DNA of 64,000 nucleotides from Psococerastis gibbosa (GCA_963971405.1 OZ020486.1:29597419-29661418), one strand, 5' to 3'. Numbered from the stretch's first letter, positions 43,776 through 54,492 are shown. The notes: a model not told the origin generated them from the sequence alone. Program-made: numbers and translations.

Positions 43776-44620
43776 AAACCCTTCGGATTGTTTAGGAACT
43801 TTTTGAACATGTTATTTTGAACCTCTTTCGGTTGAATTAAATTTTGTACGATTTAATACACTTAGATATACATAATATGTATATATTATATAGTGTAACT
43901 ATATAAATGAGTCCATAGATTTCTAACTCATTGTTAACTCCTGTTGTTTTCCGTGTCTTTTTGCATTATTTATATCAGCCTTGATCTCGTCCGTTGAACA
44001 GAAGCACAAAGTCAATTTGTGATGTGCCTTACAAAGCACAAAGTAAAGGAGATGGAGCCAGCAAGAGAAAAGAAGAATACGTTAGCACCGTTAAAGGATT
44101 TTTAAATTGAATGATTTCTCAGCCGGCAAAATCGATCGGAGCTTAAGTTGGAAGTGTTCCATCATTTGGCTTACTGCATATGCATTCACTGTAACACCAG
44201 TTCGTTTTTTGGGCGTCACACTTTTTCTAGGATCGGTCATTTTTTAACTCCCGCTTTTTATAATAATATCCGTTTATACGATAGCTCATTGAAAAACGCC
44301 GGGAGCATCGATTGTAATACTATATGTTATGAGAACCACTAACTAGTTTATCTTATGCCTAAAGCACAAAATTTGAGAATGCAAATTTGTTATGAGCTCT
44401 TCTTAGCCTATACCCCAGATAAATTAACGGTAATTCCTCTCTTTTAATTTCTATAGAAGATTTAACACCTTCTGACTGGTTTGATTGGACTTTGAAAGAA
44501 TAAAAGGTTTAAGATACGTGCTAATACGTAGTCCCAAATAATCTTTTTTTCTTCTTTCAATATAGTTGCTGTTATTCGGCGTGGAGTTCTTACTTATATA
44601 AAAATAAAATAAATTTAGAC
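43776..44620. other. Non-coding stretch, nothing recognised
   Basis: AT-rich; short frames only. Confidence 0.35.
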
Positions 44621-44820
44621 TTTTTGTTTTATTACTACGCCAACCTAGAGGAGTTAGGGCTAGTACAACCCCCTCTCTTACACTCAACGAGGAAAGCTCG
44701 GGACCACCTGCTTGACATGCCCTCCGAAGCATGGCCAGAAAATGTTGAAAGTGTGGGACTCGAACCAACATCCTTTCGGGTGAAAGTTGGAGTCCGTACC
44801 ACTACTCTACATGTCCTGAC
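44621..44820 (-). mobile_element. SINE family S1, uninterrupted copy
   Basis: On the minus strand: a tRNA-like head with A box TAGAGTAGTGGTACGG and B box GGTTCGAGTCCCAC (44753-44766), core CCATGCTTCGGAGGGCATGT and GGTGGTCCCGAG, then GAGTGTAAGAGAGGG, and a tail TAGTAATAAAACAAAAA. The core is the same as in S2 (34532-34788). It resembles the deeply conserved central domains described for metazoan SINEs; I suspect the Nin-DC type but have not aligned it. Confidence 0.8.
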
Positions 44821-45901
44821 CCTTACTTACTGTAGGTATACTATTTTTATTAATGGTTTGATGAAATAGTTTGGGGAATAACTAATTAAGCAATGAAACT
44901 GCAAAAAGCAGTAAAATTGGGAAGGGTGTTAGGGGTGTTTAATTTGTATTTTCAAATTCAAATTTTGTATTGCAAATTCCGCGAGTGTCGGCTTGCAACC
45001 ACTTTTACAGAATGTTACGCGATCCAGCAGGTTTTACAAGCATGCTTTTGAGTTTCACCATTTCCTTTACTCCTTTTGGCAAAGCTCAGTCGATATTAAT
45101 ATTATACTGCTTGAGGCTATATTGAGCTCATCCACTAGAGAGTGATAGGGGAGACGAACATCCACTTGGTGCGGTGTAAGGTGCCTATGTATTGTAGGTA
45201 GGTGCAGAAGCCTACATTGTACGAATTGCAATAAGCGATACATATTATAGTAGATTATTATGTATCGTAATAATAATAATAATTTGTGTGTTTTCTTAAT
45301 TTTTTACGTTGCTAAACAAAACCTGAAATGCCCCCTCCTGCCAGCGGTGTGCGAGGGGACAAAACACTTAAAACTACTTCCTACTAACTACGAACTAATT
45401 TATGCTAGCCTACCTAATATTTCCCTAAAAAAACCTACTAAGCTTACAAATAAATATGGCCTACCATTAATACTAAGACTTTAGAAGATATAAACCTAAA
45501 ATGATACCGTACCTCAAAAGCCAGTACCTATAGATAATCAACAATATTTAATTGCACTTGGTAGTAGACACACAAAACGGTTATGTGTAAGTTACAATAA
45601 TAGCAGAGCAGTGCTGACCTGTCTTCCCTACATGAATTGATTATTTGAGAGAGGCAGAGAACAGCAGCTCAAGTGGAATTTCATCGCAGAGGGAAGATTA
45701 GTTACAATTTCAGCAAGTTGGAGGAGCTGTGATTAAGGCATTGATGAGATACCCGGGGCTACCAATCTGACGGCGGCCCGTCATTGTATGAGCCATCCAT
45801 TTCTCACAAATTATCTAATCAAAGTAGCCTATAGGCTGAGATGAGACGCTTAGAATTTTTCTCCTTACAACTATTTGTAGATCCTTTTAGGGACCGTCAC
45901 G
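44821..45901. other. Non-coding stretch, nothing recognised
   Basis: Short AAT repeat at 45269-45283; no gene-like frame. Confidence 0.35.
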
Positions 45902-46079
45902 TCAAGGCCGTAGCCAAGGGGGAGTTCATGGGGGTTCAACCCCCCCCCCCCCCCCGAAATGAAATGGCTTCATACTAGATAGAATCGGATTTTGAGAGGA
46001 AAAATAAAAAACACTATGTAATATCCAATGAAATTTCTAAACCCCCCCCCCCCGAAAAAAATCCTGGCTACGGACCTTA
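45902..46079. mobile_element. MITE family C, copy 2
   Basis: TCAAGGCCGTAGCCAAGGGG on the left and TCCTGGCTACGGACCTTA on the right, with a 17-base C run (about 45939-45955) and a 12-base C run (about 46041-46052) just inside. The interior ATAGAATCGGATTTTGAGAG matches copy 1 inverted. Confidence 0.8.
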
Positions 46080-46194
46080 GGCATTATGATCCATTAGGGT
46101 TGTTCGAAACACTACCTATTAATAAGAGACCTATGGGCCACTAAAATTAGACCTGGGTCCATAAAAAAGTCCTTCAAGTCCATATTACTTATAT

Positions 46195-46270
46195 GCCAAC
46201 GACCCCGTAGGTTCAGCTGATAGATTGTTCCCGTGTTGTTCTAGCCGTTGGCATACTAGTTCATGTCCCT
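46195..46270 (+). repeat. Dispersed repeat family N, diverged fragment
   Basis: TGCCAACGACCCCGTAGGTT and AGCCGTTGGCATACTAGTTC resemble the first part of the 14213 and 56135 copies. Weak match. 46271-46586 is otherwise unassigned. Confidence 0.3.
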
Positions 46271-46586
46271 GGAGTTCCCTCCTGTATCACAGCAATTAAC
46301 CAATCCACAAGCAGAGGCTTTGCTTACTATTGAAAAACTGGGCGCAATCGAAACAAGATTTGATCAGATCCGGATGAACGGAACCAGCCAATACGGAGAT
46401 CAATTTACCTACAAGTGGTACTACTGTATTTAGAAGAAAGCTAAAGAGTCACCTTATAGACAATTGTTTGTATGTCTAAGACATTATGTGGAACTAGACA
46501 GCCGATGTTCTTCTCATGATTCTCAGTGCGCAGATAGTAGTACTGAAACCACTACCAACAACTGGTATATTGTTTTCGGATATTAG

Positions 46587-47168
46587 TTTATAGTGTTTTT
46601 TTTTGCATTGTGGGCTCACATACAGCCATGGTGGGAAGGTGGGGTTACAATTCTACGCGGACTTCCCTTAGAAAGTCATATATAGCCTCGTAGGGGTCAC
46701 CTTTAGAGATCATGTGGGCATAATTAAAAGGGAGGACTGTCATTAAGGGGAAGATGCGGTCTAGTAATTTGTTTCTAGCTATGGTGAATTCAGGGCATTC
46801 CAATATAACATACTGCATTGTGCCTTCACTTTCCAGGCAATGGCTGCAGAGAGGAGAGTATGAGCCCTGTAGGGTATGATAGATATATGCCTCAGGGAGT
46901 CCATGGTTTGTCCTCAGACGTGAGATGGTAGATAAATACATGCGGTGAGTTGGGCCAGACACATTAGCAGACCATTCGTTTTTAAGCGGTCGAGGTAGAA
47001 TAGACCTATAGAAGCAGCCAGAAGTATTGGAATTAAAGTCATTTACCCAGAACTGGAAATGGTGTTGTTTTATGGTCTTATAAAATTCCTCTTTCGGGAG
47101 CAAAATAGCACTGTACTCGCCAGTATTAGTTCCTTCTTTAGCCAGTGCATCTATATTTATAGTGTTTT
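46587..47168 (-). mobile_element. 5'-truncated LINE with exact target duplication
   Basis: The insert 46600-47155 is flanked by 13-bp duplications TTTATAGTGTTTT (46587-46599 and 47156-47168), with a poly(T) on the left marking the 3' tail of a minus-strand insertion. It encodes the C-terminal part of a Jockey/I-type ORF2 (frame from 47155 down to the stop before 46645). It begins within an RNase H-like DALAKEG segment, then SRLRTNHG, and a cysteine cluster CSHC to ILECP in which the usual histidine is replaced by tyrosine (MQYVILEC). No RT domain remains. Confidence 0.9.
46645..47155 (-). pseudogene. LINE ORF2 C-terminal fragment
   Basis: Continuous frame of about 170 codons from the truncation point at 47155 to the stop. 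Motifs: RNase H tail DALAKEG, zinc-like CxxC followed by ILECP, and a helical tail ending FLREVRVEL. The uninterrupted frame suggests a young insertion. The same block arrangement (TRLRSGHG, CDTC, HIILECP) occurs in the separate insertion at 50264-50789, so the two are related but not the same family. Confidence 0.8.
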
Positions 47169-47409
47169 ATTTGTCATTGTGTTATAGTTGAGTAGATTGA
47201 ATGTCTATTGTTTTCATTGTTAGAATCAATACAGATCTATTCTATTCTACTGCAATCAGTGGTGAAATGGGAAATTGTGAAACAAAATTAACTAATGTGA
47301 CTTGTTGCCACCCATATAATTTGCCAGATCTAATAGATGTTAGGGTCAACAGTGAGCCGTAAAAGGTTTGGTTGTTAGAATTCTCGGGGTTCTATCCGCG
47401 GCAAGACGC

Positions 47410-47803
47410 TAAGGCGCCCATTCCACCGACCAGCTAGGGCTATTTACAAAAACAGTGACGTGGTAGCAGACATTCAAGACTTAAGCGGGGTTTCCACCGA
47501 CCTCGCATTGCAGAATTGACGGAAATGTTTATTTTCCTCTGTGCCATAGTTAAAATTGATCAATGATCATACAGTAAAATCACAAACAAATTAACAAACT
47601 AAAATTAAAAAATGGCGTTATGGGATATGTTAAGTACAAACATTTTAATAGATTTCTATAAAAAGAAAAATTCTAATTTCCGTCAATGTCATTTGCATTC
47701 TGCAATGCGAAATCGGTGGAAACGCCACCTAAGTCTTGAATGTCTGCTACCACGTCACCATTTTTGTATTTAGCCCTAGCCGGTCGGTCGAATGGGCGCC
47801 TAA
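47410..47803. mobile_element. MITE family E, composite palindrome (E6)
   Basis: GGCGCCCATTCCACCGACCA on the left and CGGTCGGTCGAATGGGCGCC on the right, with TAA directly repeated outside. Outer arms lead through AGTGACGTGGTAGCAGACAT to an inner palindrome at 47481-47732 that corresponds to the inner unit of E4. 47169-47409 is unassigned. Confidence 0.8.
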
Positions 47804-48010
47804 GCTGGAGGCGATCTGGTCCCAAAATATAATAATCATACTAGCCTACGCCAATATATTACGCAGGGTCAGTCGAGAGCACGGCTGATTATAGTCGAAC
47901 TCAAAATATCCGAATCCCCGATTAACCGAATCGTTTTTAGAGAGCAAAAGATTAACCGACGCGTGACTTGGCTGCCAAAAAACAGATGAAGACAGTCAGT
48001 TAGTTTACTT

Positions 48011-48780
48011 CATTGGCGTAAATTCCCAAAAGTTCTGGGGGGGGGGGGGCTTTAGGACCCCAAGACTTTGATACCCCGGAGAAAAAAAAATCGATAAATG
48101 GGCCCAAATTAGTTAGGTTTTACTCATATTCTACACTGGAGAAAGAGGGCCCGGGTGTTTCCCCCAGAGAACAAAAAAAAAATTGATGAATAGGCCCAAA
48201 TTAGTGAGGTTTTACGCATATTATACCCTGGAGAAAGGGGGCCCGGGGGTCTCTCTCGAAGAAAAAAATTGATAAATGGGGGGCTGAAATTAGTGAGGTT
48301 TTACGAATATTCTATACTGGAGAAAGGGGGGCCCGGGGGTTCCCCCCCCCCCCCCGGAGAACCATAATTGATGGATACGCATAAATTAGGGAGGTTTTAC
48401 GCACTTTGCAAGCAGCACAGGCTTAGCCCAAGACCCCTCTATTTACGGCAATGTTTGCAAGCCGAACAAAATTGAGATATTATAACGGCGAATAAACCTA
48501 CCATTGAGGGGGGCCCGGGGGTCTCCCCCGGAGAAAAAATTGGAAAAAATAGCTCTGAAGTATTGGGGTTTTAAGCATTTTTAGTAATATATTTTTTGTG
48601 AAAGTACTTGGTCAATATATTGATTTTTTTCATGTAAAATAAGCATACTAAGAATTAATTTCCCTTTCATTATTGTGAATACTATGCCTTTAGCCTCCAT
48701 AACGTCTTCGTCATCAAAAATCCTGGGGGGGGGGGCTACGGGTGAACCTAGGGGGGCTAACCCCCCTATTTACGCCAATG
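48011..48780. mobile_element. Element family D with 13-bp inverted ends and internal tandem repeats
   Basis: CATTGGCGTAAAT at 48011-48023 mirrors ATTTACGCCAATG at 48768-48780. Inside are four tandem units of 90-98 bp starting near 48076, 48165, 48257 and 48355, and a fifth degraded one near 48505. Each has GGAGAA, AATTGATAAATGG-like, TTAGTGAGGTTTTACG and GGGCCCGGGGGT blocks. G or C runs occur at 48037, 48340 and 48724. Confidence 0.7.
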
Positions 48781-50076
48781 GCTTACTTTGAACGTAATGT
48801 TCTGTAAACCTTGACATTCTTATATGCACAGTTCTGCGCTCCAACTCATGTAATAAATGAATAAGTTATACAGTACCGAAAATAAGCGCTTTTTAAAACC
48901 CCGAAAACTCCGATTATCCGAATGAGGTCGGGTTCCAATTGATTGGGATAGTTGGGAGTTCTATTGTATCTCAGTGCGTTAGGGCGTTGGTGATGGAGCT
49001 TCGATTTCCGGGGACAGACAGACGGCCGGACAGGGAGAATTGATAAATGTGCAGACACTTATAGCAGTTACATCCATTCAACGCATGGTGAATTTAACCC
49101 AAATTAATTTGTAATCGATTAACGGATTACTTAGAGTACAACCGCATCCAATTGTATGGAGCCACTAGCATCGTGGTGCTTTTAGAGAAATTGTGTGCTT
49201 CTCCAGCGTTGACGCGACTTTAGAGGACGTGAAAGCTGTCTCAACAAAAGACAAAACAATAAAGTTTCCATTCCAATGGCTCAAATTAAAACAGATGCAT
49301 GAGCAAGTCTTTCTCTCGTATTTGGAAAGCTAAGTTATTGTACCATGTAATTGCGGGATTATACCAAAGTTAAGACTAATCAATTGACATTTAAATTTTA
49401 TGCGCAGAAATTTAAATGATGTAAGGTTCCAGGATTAGTCAGTAAGCGTACAGAATTGTAGCGTATGGTGAATTCCCAAAAAAGGTCCTTAAATGCCATT
49501 CGCAAGAAGCCACAAAAGGTATGCAAATGAAAACTAAAGGAAAGTTAACAAGGGGTGCAAACTTACAAGCTTTAATTTTCATGCAAATTACCGAGCAGGA
49601 AAATTCTATTCATCAACTAACAGCACTTCTAAAGCATTAGTGGGAACCCAACATTGACTTTATTTAGGGCCGAGAAATGTCTCGGTAAGGAGTGCAGGAC
49701 GGTAGAGCCCCTCTATTACATTAGTGATGCCATCGAGAATCAACTCTTTGCACACACCATGTATTTGGTTAAAATGAGACACATACATGCATTGTTTAAT
49801 GATTATTCTGGTCAGCTCAACCCCCTCCAAGTGTCAGATTTGACGGTTGAGATTTTCGCAAAAGGACCTGGCCGGTATTATTTTTTCCTTTTTTTAAAAA
49901 TGATTTCTCAAAATTATGCAATTAACATTCCATTACTCAGCCTAAGTCAATTTATAATCATACGGGTATATTGAACAATATTAGAGGCCCCTTTCGAACA
50001 TTCGCAGAATTTTCCAGCGCCAATGGGCATTTTATTAGCCAATGGACAACTTGAATACAGAAATAAAATAAAATTT
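48781..50076. other. Non-coding stretch, nothing recognised
   Basis: A 106-codon frame at 49654-49974 lacks recognisable motifs and has random composition. Confidence 0.35.
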
Positions 50077-50125
50077 AATTTAATGAATGTAGGTATTCGA
50101 TTAACCTCATCAATCACCTCACTAA
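50077..50125 (-). mobile_element. SINE family F, 3' fragment
   Basis: TTTAATGAATGTAGGTATTC then GATTAACCTCATCAATCACC matches the 3' part of family F with about 20% divergence. Confidence 0.45.
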
Positions 50126-50251
50126 GTCACCGTACAACCTTATAATATTATAATAATATAGGTAAGATAATACTGACATGAAAATGGATCACTACTAAAA
50201 TATACCCAGCTATTATTTATCTATAATTGGCTGATTATCTTTTTCCTTTTT

Positions 50252-50801
50252 ACAATTTTAAATGGTATGTCCCCCGTCCGACTTGGGTTTTCACATGAGA
50301 CAGTCACTGTTGGCGAAGTGGCAGGGACTATTCTCCACCTACCCAGCTGGGGTCCAGTATAAGGAGATATTCCCTAAAGTATCGTTGTCTCCATGGTTTA
50401 AAGGTTACCCGTCACCACTCACTAAAAATTTTTACACGACCATTACAAGACTGAGAAGTGGCCACGGGGTCACGAAGAGGTATTTGTGGAAGATAGGTAG
50501 GGACCCCAGTGGCATGTGCGACACTTGTCCGGGGTTAACTGAAACCCTACAACATATCATATTAGAATGCCCATCATACTCAGCACAGCGAACAGTCCTC
50601 CTAACTAGCCTCCCAAATTCCATAGTCAGGCCTTTCAATCTCCTTTCAATCCTAGAAACATGCAGCCCTACGATATATTTTGCGTTACATAATTTTTTAA
50701 AAAACAATAAAAAAGCTATTTAATGTCGCACGCACATTAGTGGCTGAATGGCTCCCCATCGCCGACGCCAGAAAAAAAAAAAAAAAAAAACAATTTTAAA
50801 T
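50252..50801 (+). mobile_element. 5'-truncated LINE with exact target duplication
   Basis: The insert 50264-50789 lies between exact 12-bp duplications ACAATTTTAAAT (50252-50263 and 50790-50801) and ends in a poly(A) tract (50772-50790). It encodes about 150 residues of a Jockey/I-type ORF2 C-terminus: PPSDL after the RNase H domain, TRLRSGHG, then the CDTC...H...C cluster (HIILECP) with all metal ligands kept, stopping at 50721-50723. The ATG at 50262 is an accident of the target sequence and is not a native start. The frame is intact, so insertion is recent. Confidence 0.9.
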
Positions 50802-51961
50802 AAAACCCCAGAATCGGCCAACTTCTTCAAATATAATGACCTTCATTCAATGGGTCTACTTCAAAGAACCAACACTTATATTTCGTAAGATCACTGTAAA
50901 GCTTGAAAACTACTGGAACCAACATAAGAAAACTAATTTGTGCGCAGTTTACAACAAAGAGAAACAGATGAGCAAAAAGCAATTAGACTTAATTAAAGGG
51001 GCAACATTGGATGCATTCAAGGGCGCCGACAACAGAAACATTTGAAGTCAGTTATTGCGGTCTTTGCAGCAATTCTGACGGCCTTGGATGACCTTGTAAC
51101 GTGTCTACTTGCTTCTTACTATTTTACTCAGAGCGCTGACTTCAAAGAGTTTTCACGTTGTTAGCGCTATATGAAGATGTTAGCGCCTAAAAGGGACAAT
51201 TGGAGTAACGCTTCATTTTTATTCTTAAATACCGATTAAAACTTTGCAGCATTTTCCGTTACGTCCATCATTTTATAATGGAGGCGTTAAATTTTACATG
51301 TGGCTATACAGTGTACACATTGCTTTCCACAATTTGCTATTAAGATATCTTCCTCGGCTCATGCATCTTTGGCGTTTATAACGATGCACTTACTGCTATA
51401 TTTCAGTCACTTGCAGTAAGCTTACTTTATCTCATTTGTCTAATTGGGGCATCTTAATGTAAATGCTGTCGAGATAATATGAATATTTTATTGTTGTGCA
51501 ACAGCGATGAGTATTGTGTAATGTCATGTGTACCCATAATAGTGAGACTTATAGTTTTAATAGCTAACATTACCCCAAATTGAGAATTAGGAAATTAATT
51601 AGGTCTAGGTCAACCTACTCGTTTAGTTATTCACTTCCTACGTTTTAAAAAAGCTTTTCTCGTAGACAGGTTTTTAAGTGAGAATACGGATCTAGAAGTA
51701 TACACTACATCCACTATATCATTACAGGGCTCTACCAAATGAAGAAAAAAAATGTACACAGGTAGAGAAAGACAATATAAAGACTAATAGCAAAATAATA
51801 ATAGCCTGCTGGCTGCTGTTTCAATAAATTATGTTCCTTTGAACCAACTGTTTACTGTGCACATCAGCTACAGCTCCTCTAAATTAGACCGGGCATCGCA
51901 GTAAAGTGAACCAAAAACTAGCTCGTGCGGACATGTCCCTTGGAGCTGCGGCTCCTTTGAA
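50802..51961. other. Non-coding stretch, nothing recognised
   Basis: Short frames only. If 51962-52207 is a terminal exon, part of this stretch would be its 3' untranslated region, but no AATAAA was found close by. Confidence 0.35.
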
Positions 51962-52207
51962 TCAGAAGTAATCAGTAAAGGAAGAACGTGTGCAAATGTC
52001 CAGTGGAGCATCATCAACTCCTCTGAAATCTGAAGGGGTTTTCCTCTGGGTTGTAAGAAATTTGGTCCCACCAGCCAGGAACGCGGTAGTGGGGATTTCT
52101 GGTAATGCAAATATCTTAGGTGCTTCTAAGGTATCAAGGTGTTCACGTATTTTGGTAACACCAAGTTGAGGGTAAAATAGGGTCTGGTCCCCTTGTGCGT
52201 AATGTCC
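51962..52207 (-). CDS. Possible terminal exon of an unrecognised host gene
   Basis: A minus-strand open frame of 81 codons without any ATG, bounded upstream by an in-frame TAG (52208-52210) and ending in TGA at 51962-51964. The translation is protein-like and not low-complexity; segments are LGVTKIREHLDTLEAPKIFA, LPEIPTTAFLAGGTKFLTTQ and DDAPLDICTRSSFTDYF. The upstream stop ends in AG (TTAG then GGACATT), so it could be a splice acceptor, although the pyrimidine tract is weak. I do not recognise the family. Alternatives are a transposon relic or chance; no second copy is visible in the window, which argues mildly against a repeat. Confidence 0.3.
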   Translation of the reverse strand, partial: GHYAQGDQTLFYPQLGVTKIREHLDTLEAPKIFALPEIPTTAFLAGGTKFLTTQRKTPSDFRGVDDAPLDICTRSSFTDYF

Positions 52208-52280
52208 CTAACTTCGCTGAGGGATTCCAGTGTAAATAGTGTAATAAAGGCTTTATTTATTGCTTTCCTATTTTTACGTA

Positions 52281-52620
52281 CTGTGGTAGGCCTACTATAA
52301 TGAATGAATGAATGAATGTATTAAATATAAAACAATTTAAATACAATAATTGTAAAGCCGCACATGAAGACCTATAACAATTTACCCTACTCTAAAACTA
52401 AAGAAAAAATAAAGAAAAAATTCAATTACACTTAATTTAACTTATTAAACTACACTTACATATTAATAACAGATCTCTCGTAAACACAAAACAGTCTAGT
52501 CCACTATTTCAAATAAAGATTCCACCTCTTCCCGTCTCATCAGCCATTCCCGGACGAATTTATTGATAGCGACCCAGGACAAATATTAAGTAAGTTAAAT
52601 AATTTTGGTGCTATATATTG
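52281..52620 (-). pseudogene. LINE ORF2 C-terminus and 3' end, frameshifted
   Basis: On the minus strand IAPKLFNLLN (one frame) continues, after a frameshift, as NKFVREWLMRREEVESLF and a stop, the usual C-terminal pattern of Jockey/CR1-like ORF2 (PKLFN...F...L..YL). A 3' untranslated region of about 180 bp ends in (TTCA)n, seen as TGAATGAATGAATGAATG at 52302-52319. The same arrangement occurs at 60364-61286. Confidence 0.7.
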
Positions 52621-52920
52621 GTAGGATTTTGAAATTATGATGGTCGAAATTTTGTATTTCGAGATTTCAATGGAAGTTTTGAGGTCCCACGTACCCAAAA
52701 AAGTGATTTTTACGAAATGCCTGTCTGTGTCTGTATGTCTGGGCAAACTACTCGGTATCATATAAAATCATATCTCGGGACCATTTACTTTTAATTTGTG
52801 CTAACTCAATTTTGGGGAGTTTTACCACCCGAAAACTCCAAAAAGACTCTAAGACTCAATAGGTCACTTGCCTCTTGATAGTTGGGTTCGGGGGGCTAAA
52901 CGAGAATGGTCCTAATGTGT
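52621..52920 (-). mobile_element. Repeat family J, copy 3 (fragment)
   Basis: TGGTCGAAATTTTGTATTTC, GAGATTTCAATGG and TTTTGAGGTCCCACGTACCC match copies 1 and 2 in the reverse orientation. It ends around GCCTCTTGATAGTTGGG, the inverse of TATCAAGGGGCAAGCG in copy 1. It directly abuts the LINE fragment on its left. Confidence 0.6.
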
Positions 52921-52944
52921 TAGGTAAAAAAAGCGACTACCTGT

Positions 52945-53115
52945 AGCCTAATCGAGGCGATTATAATACCGGGGTTAAATAAATACCCTAGGATTATAAC
53001 TGTAAACAATCAAATTTTGAATAGCACTTTCCATTATAAAATTATCTTGTTTACATTTTTATTACCAGGGGATTAAATCTGTAAAATACCGGTATTATAA
53101 TCGCCTCGATTAGGC
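52945..53115. mobile_element. MITE family G, copy 4
   Basis: AGCCTAATCGAGGCGATTAT then AATACCGG, and CCGGTATT then ATAATCGCCTCGATTAGGCT. The interior is nearly identical to copy 1 (AATAGCACTTTCCATTATAA), which suggests recent common origin. Confidence 0.85.
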
Positions 53116-53244
53116 TGCTGGAGAATAACCCACTAAACCCGTAAATGCCAAATTAATATACTGTAATAGACCGTGTCCGCAGACGACATTCCTGTGGCCC
53201 TAGACACCCAGTATATAAATATAATGTTCAATAGTACGCTATGT

Positions 53245-53562
53245 ATCGTAAAGTACAGTAGTAGTAGTAGTAGTGTTCGTCGGGTTAATAACGACTTAGG
53301 CCTCAAATTTGGGCCCATAGAGCGACCCCGACTTGACTGTCCTATGCCCCAGCCCATAGGACAGTGGACCTCCTGATTATAGTGGATTCCGAACCACTTG
53401 GGAAACACAGTGAAGTCACACGATTAGTTCGGAGGTGACCAGGACAAGTCCTACCATGTTTCCCTACCGGCATTGTGCACACAACCAAGTCATCTGCAGC
53501 TTTGAACCTGCTCTGGTCCGCTGGATTCAACTTGGTTTGGCGGCCGGCATCGTAAAGTACAG
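53245..53562 (-). mobile_element. 290-bp retroposon with (CTA)n tail and target duplication
   Basis: The insert 53259-53548 is flanked by exact 14-bp duplications ATCGTAAAGTACAG (53245-53258 and 53549-53562). The left side carries TAGTAGTAGTAGTAG, so the 3' end is on the left and the unit lies on the minus strand. A 10-bp perfect stem CTGTCCTATG/CATAGGACAG lies at about 53337-53364. A 62-codon minus-strand frame (53342-53530) has no recognised domain. It is a SINE or the truncated 3' end of an unknown LINE. Confidence 0.8.
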
Positions 53563-54423
53563 GTAAACAGAGTTATTATCAAGTTCAATTCTTAAAATGT
53601 CTTGGCAAACCATAATATAAGGCAATCATTGATAAGACTTGTCAGACGTTCATGAGATATTTTGGGACAAAGACTACATTTACGCATTCGGAGATTGAGA
53701 CCGATATACTGTGGGTTCATTAGGGTCAGTACAATATTCTCAGCAAATTTGATGTGACATTAATTTGAAGCAACGCGCGAAAGTCCATTAATTCTGTTGA
53801 GAAACGAACATTTTTTCGGGCCAACTATAACTAACTGACTCGCAGTCTGAACACGAACACACAAACACGTGCAAAGTTTTTGAGAGCCGGAACCACTAAG
53901 GCATAGCGGTGACGTGGAGTGTTATTTACTGAGACTTTTCAAACGATGATGGGATGGCCATAAATAATACAGCAGCAAAAATATCTGTATTATATTAAGA
54001 GGATATGCGACATAGAAAATTGGCACCCCAAAATTAAATACTTGCAACAATGAACAGCAATTAGCCTCTGTTTACCAAAAATAGCCTGTTAATTTTAATT
54101 TTTAGATAGCTTTAATTTTCGAACGTTAATTTACATTCATTGTGGTTTATTTAGATTAATTTTCCTTTATTCAGTATTCTTTTTCGTTCGTGCTACAGCT
54201 GTTGGCCACACTGTACTATAACGTTATTATAAAGGTTGAAAAATGGTGGTGGGGGAAGGTCGAAACTCGAGGGGCTGTTTACTGAAGCAAAGGCTCAGTG
54301 GGGGTAGCTCCTGATAAAGTAACCACTTGTGACCTTGTTATCCGCCAGGAGAGGGCTTGGTTTTGCTTGTGCAGCAAAACGCATTGTTTGCATAATCAGT
54401 TTAGCCCAGGTTTCAGCTTTAGT
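53563..54423. other. Non-coding stretch with a solo MITE P arm
   Basis: CTGAGACTTTTCAAACGATG then ATGGGATGGCC at about 53931-53960 matches one arm of the family P palindrome (9480-9605); no partner arm is found. Nothing else is recognised. Confidence 0.4.
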
Positions 54424-54486
54424 ATGACGTCAGAAGCGGACTTTTGGGAACGAGCAGGAGCTCTGATGATTTATGGTCTTATGGAG
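54424..54486 (+). CDS. Possible short first coding exon ending at a splice donor
   Basis: ATG at 54424 (A at -3) opens 21 codons (MTSEADFWERAGALMIYGLM then E) that run directly into GAG|GTAAGG at 54484-54492, a good splice-donor match, in phase 0. The upstream 200 bp is less AT-rich than its surroundings. No downstream exon can be tied to it and the peptide is not recognised, so this may be chance. Confidence 0.2.
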
Positions 54487-54492
54487 GTAAGG

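Noticed and set aside
46380-46480. Weak LINE-like FRRKLKSHL frame
   Set aside because: Only about ten residues fit and the surrounding frame is broken; not enough to call.
48076-48450. Tandem repeats considered as a CRISPR-like array
   Set aside because: Units are contiguous and 90-98 bp with no unique spacers, and they lie between transposon ends in a eukaryotic context.
53342-53530. 62-codon minus-strand frame in the 290-bp retroposon
   Set aside because: No recognised motif; kept only as a note because the insert itself is well supported.
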